A stretch of DNA of 64,000 bases from Lichenostomus cassidix (Eukaryota; Chordata; Aves; Passeriformes; Meliphagidae): the NCBI GenBank assembly GCA_008360975.2, contig CM039182.1:46388491-46452490 (forward strand). The letters are read 5' to 3'. Numbering within the stretch: the stretch's first letter is position 1; each line of letters starts with the position of its first letter. Below the pieces are notes generated by a model, which was not told the origin of the DNA, made no database searches, and saw only the letters and a program-made list of their open reading frames with translations. This document shows, piece after piece, positions 62,101-64,000 of the stretch. The position numbers and the translations under genes are program-made.

Positions 62101-64000
62101 CATTGCTCATTCCCACCAGAGGCAAGTCTGGTCATTCATCCTCCTCCTGCATGGTGTAGCTATCAGAAAGTCCCTTATGCCAGCTCTGTGACAATCCTGC
62201 TGGCATGTCCCAAGAGACACATACTCATAGCAGTCCCCCTGCACGCACTTGCTGGCATCCACAGCCACCAGCCACCCCCTCCACCTTCATGCTGACAGCC
62301 TGCAGCAGGGAAGATGACCAGGATCCCTCCTCACAGGAACCTGATTGCTGTAAGGTCAGGCAGGTTTGTAGACATCTGGCTCCCACTGGCTTCAGACCAG
62401 TCACCAGAGACAATCTGGATGCCAGCTGCAAAATTACAAGGTGGTTTTGAATTCAGGAACTGTGCTGTGAATGCTGCTTCTATATTCACCAAATAATAGC
62501 ATTACCAGGTAAAGTTTTCTTTCTGAACACATGAAGATTCCTAAATTCTGCTGGGTTGACTCAAAAAAACCTGGGGCATAACTCCTTGTGGCTAGTCCAA
62601 ACTCCCTGCTTTCCCAGTTACTTATTAAACATGTTCACAGCTTTGCATTTGCTTTTGCAAACAATAATGTGTTTGAGTTTTGCTACTGTAAATGCCAAAA
62701 AACCAATTACAATAATGTATACACTCATGGTTTACCTCACCAAAACCCAGAAATGATGGCACTCCAATGAGGGGCAACCAAAAGTCCTAAAGAAAGCACT
62801 GTGTGAAAAACATCACCAAAAATTTGGGGGGGGAAAGTCACATTCATAAATACTTCACAACCAGAAAAATGGCAATGACTTGCTTGGCTGTAAAAATCTA
62901 GAGATAGGAGCCATTTCCTTCCTCTGGTAAGGATATCTGAAAATGTTTCCATGGAGAAAGCTGTATGTCATGCACACAGAGATAAGACTTCTTCTGCCTG
63001 ATGCTTGGGGAGAATATGTGCATAACTATGAGGTTACACATTCTGCTGAAGGTACACAAGTAAAAATGCTTGCCAACTCCAAAAGTGTTGGAATAAGAGA
63101 AAACAAGCATATGCTAGAACAAACAAATGCCTCTCTTCAGATTCCTTTTCAGGAAGTGAACCACCCTACAAATAAACCACAATTACCTTAAAACCCATAA
63201 CTGTCTTCTGGAGAATGAAGAAAGCAAGCGACTAGAACAAACTGGAATCAGGTTGGATCCCGCTTCCCTACCTGTAACTACCTGTATTTAAAGGATTCTT
63301 TTGGGTCATCAAACTTCCTCAGGAACCAACATGCATTATCAAACATAATTCAAAAGTGAAGACTGGCTCTTTCAAACTGAAGGGAGAGATTTCAAGAGGT
63401 GTTTCAATTCTCCTCTTCATACACAGGCATCCAGAAACGCCACGGGCCATAGCACAGTGAGCCCTCCTTAAAGGCTCCAGAGGATTGATTTCTTCCTTAA
63501 TTCTACTGATCATCCAATGATGGTATTCACATAACTTCGATAAGGCAGCACATAAAACCTGACATCCTAATTTGGAACATAAACCCCCACAAAATATCGA
63601 AAAGGGAGTGCTCTGTGAAGGTGTAACACCTGTCACTCAAACCTCAACAGAGGATCAAGCCTTCAGTGCTCATCCTTAATTGAACACACAAAACTTTCCA
63701 TTGTCGTTGGCTGTCCAGAGCCTTTGTGTAAAGAATGGGATCAGCCTCTGCTTCTCCGGAAATTAATGGAGAGGCTGCATCTCAAACTCTCTGGATCATT
63801 TTCTCCCACTGCCTGTATTTGAGACGATTACATCTTCTTGCTCTGCTACATGTCTCTGTTCCCGACAGCTCCTCAGACCTACTTCTGCTTCCTATTCCTC
63901 TGGGCTTCTGGGAACTGCAGCACTCCTAACTAGCTTGCAATATACTGCTGCGAGCCCTTTATTAAAGGCACACATGGCCCCTGTTATGATGAAAAATGCT
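40856..64000 (-). CDS. TBX20: TBX20, 3' part of gene (exons 5-8; start lies beyond base 64000)
   Basis: Four exons join in phase into 228 C-terminal residues of TBX20, a nuclear T-box transcription factor central to heart chamber, valve and cardiomyocyte development and to some motor neurons. The first 78-79 residues form the C-terminal half of the T-box, including the YQPRVHI strand region and the [20 protein letters not shown] helix, which in T-box structures packs against DNA and enters the minor groove. The remaining residues form the tail with transactivation and repression regions, ending [13 protein letters not shown], identical to my recollection of vertebrate TBX20. By comparison with the 8-exon human gene (447 residues), exons 1-4 are missing to the right. 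No stop or frameshift interrupts it. Confidence 0.97.
41197..45392 (-). other. TBX20 intron 7
   Basis: A 4.2-kb intron with a CR1 3'-end fragment at 43190-43620, antisense to the gene. The rest is AT-rich and featureless to the eye. Confidence 0.93.
43190..43620 (+). mobile_element. CR1 LINE 3'-end fragment
   Basis: The copy begins at GGGCTGGAACACCTCTTCTA and runs through GAGAAGAGAAGGCTTCAGGC, TTTAAACTAGATGTGGATAG and GTTGAAACACAGGCACAGGC to AGACCTTTAAAGGTCCCTTC, CAACCCAAACTATTCTGATT. That is the standard avian CR1 3' UTR end. It is truncated at the 5' side, like most CR1 copies. The usual ATTCTATGATTCTATG tail has decayed to one degenerate unit. It is better preserved than the copy at 3.6-4.5 kb and so probably younger. 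Confidence 0.92.
45393..45502 (-). CDS. TBX20: TBX20 exon 7
   Basis: A 110-nt exon with acceptor TTTTGCAG| and donor CAGAG|GTAGG, entered in phase 2 and left in phase 1. It encodes [20 protein letters not shown], then the acidic linker [16 protein letters not shown]. The first part is the segment just after the T-box that is diagnostic for TBX20. The acidic linker differs in several residues from the mammalian form as I recall it, as expected for a disordered region. The open frame overlapping this exon in another frame is a shadow. Confidence 0.97.
47373..47394. repeat. (TTTA)n microsatellite
   Basis: Five consecutive TTTA-type units. Confidence 0.9.
50985..51072. repeat. A/C-rich low-complexity tract
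   Basis: A runs separated by CCC and ACCC blocks. They produce a spurious Lys/Pro/Thr-rich frame on the plus strand. Confidence 0.8.
51665..51712. repeat. Imperfect GGATGTGAT(GA) minisatellite
   Basis: The motif GGATGTGATGAGC or close variants occurs about three times, with a shorter GATGCAT unit between. Confidence 0.8.
56749..56825 (-). CDS. TBX20: TBX20 exon 6 (C-terminal T-box helix)
   Basis: A 77-nt exon with acceptor GTTTCCAG| and donor GAGAG|GTAATG encodes [20 protein letters not shown] and then LTDIE, with the last Arg codon split into exon 7. This is the C-terminal helix of the T-box DNA-binding domain. NPFAKGFR is conserved across T-box proteins. It joins exon 5 at a codon boundary to give YQNQLITKLKID. 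Confidence 0.98.
56826..60235 (-). other. TBX20 intron 5
   Basis: A 3.4-kb intron. It contains a T run near 57236-57245 and an A-rich (AAAT)n tract at 58065-58095. Nothing else is recognised. The stretch at about 59700-59900 lacks repeats and low complexity. Confidence 0.93.
58065..58095. repeat. (AAAT)n-like A-rich tract
   Basis: AATAAAAAAAATAAATAAAA followed by AATAAA. It is a simple repeat with incidental poly(A)-like hexamers on the plus strand. Confidence 0.85.
60236..60394 (-). CDS. TBX20: TBX20 exon 5 (T-box core)
   Basis: A 159-nt exon (53 codons, phase 0 at both ends) with acceptor TTCTTGCAG| and donor CAGTTG|GTGAG. It encodes [20 protein letters not shown], then [20 protein letters not shown] and [23 protein letters not shown] and the FPET.F.AVTAYQN motif are signature T-box strands and the DNA-contacting helix. 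The [20 protein letters not shown] insert is specific to TBX20 among T-box proteins that I can recall. Confidence 0.98.
60395..64000 (-). other. TBX20 intron 4 (partial)
   Basis: The sequence upstream of exon 5 to the window edge. I looked for the preceding T-box exon (family motif FTGEQLLKQMVSFEKVKLTN) on the minus strand and did not find it, so the intron exceeds 3.6 kb. No repeat or RNA gene is recognised. Small frames in it are not supported. Confidence 0.85.

Noticed and set aside
60395..64000. Possible upstream TBX20 exons 1-4 in the right end
   Set aside because: No T-box coding motif of the preceding exons is found on the minus strand here. They must lie beyond the window.

Overview
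The window is vertebrate nuclear DNA, almost certainly from a bird. It is intron-rich and AT-rich, with single-copy exons that splice in phase, one large CpG island, and three CR1 LINE fragments of the kind that dominate avian repeat content. No bacterial-type operon, rRNA, tRNA or CRISPR array is visible. The species cannot be fixed from the sequence alone.

Two protein-coding genes lie in tandem on the minus strand. The left one (1 to about 15.4 kb) is the 5' part of DPY19L1, a multi-pass ER protein of the DPY-19 C-mannosyltransferase family. Seven exons join in phase: 15383-15089, 14187-14119, 9065-9041 (25 nt), 8507-8420, 7773-7636, 2747-2627 and 1069-976. They encode about 276 residues, and the gene continues beyond base 1. 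Its first exon lies in a CpG island of about 1.2 kb (14.74-15.96 kb).

The right one (40.86-64 kb) is the 3' part of TBX20, the cardiac T-box transcription factor. Four terminal exons (60394-60236, 56825-56749, 45502-45393, 41196-40856) encode the C-terminal part of the T-box and the whole C-terminal tail, ending in the vertebrate TBX20 C-terminus [13 protein letters not shown]. The start codon and earlier exons lie beyond base 64000. The DPY19L1-TBX20 neighbourhood and shared orientation match human 7p14, which supports calling the left gene DPY19L1 rather than another DPY19-like paralogue.

Between the genes are about 25 kb without a convincing coding exon. This stretch holds a CR1 fragment on the minus strand (25.1-25.44 kb), a compact orphan CpG island at 27.24-27.43 kb followed by consensus splice donors on the plus strand, and an LTR-like block near 30.85-31.03 kb with CCAAT boxes, a TATA box and a close poly(A) signal. 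Two other CR1 fragments lie in introns (about 3.6-4.54 kb in DPY19L1; 43.19-43.62 kb in TBX20). The remaining space is unique-looking intronic or intergenic DNA with short simple repeats. Nearly all other ORFs longer than 60 codons look like chance frames.

The points most worth a second look are the orphan CpG island, the 25-nt DPY19L1 microexon with two in-frame acceptors, the tandem branch-point-like repeat before DPY19L1 exon 2, and the LTR-like element.
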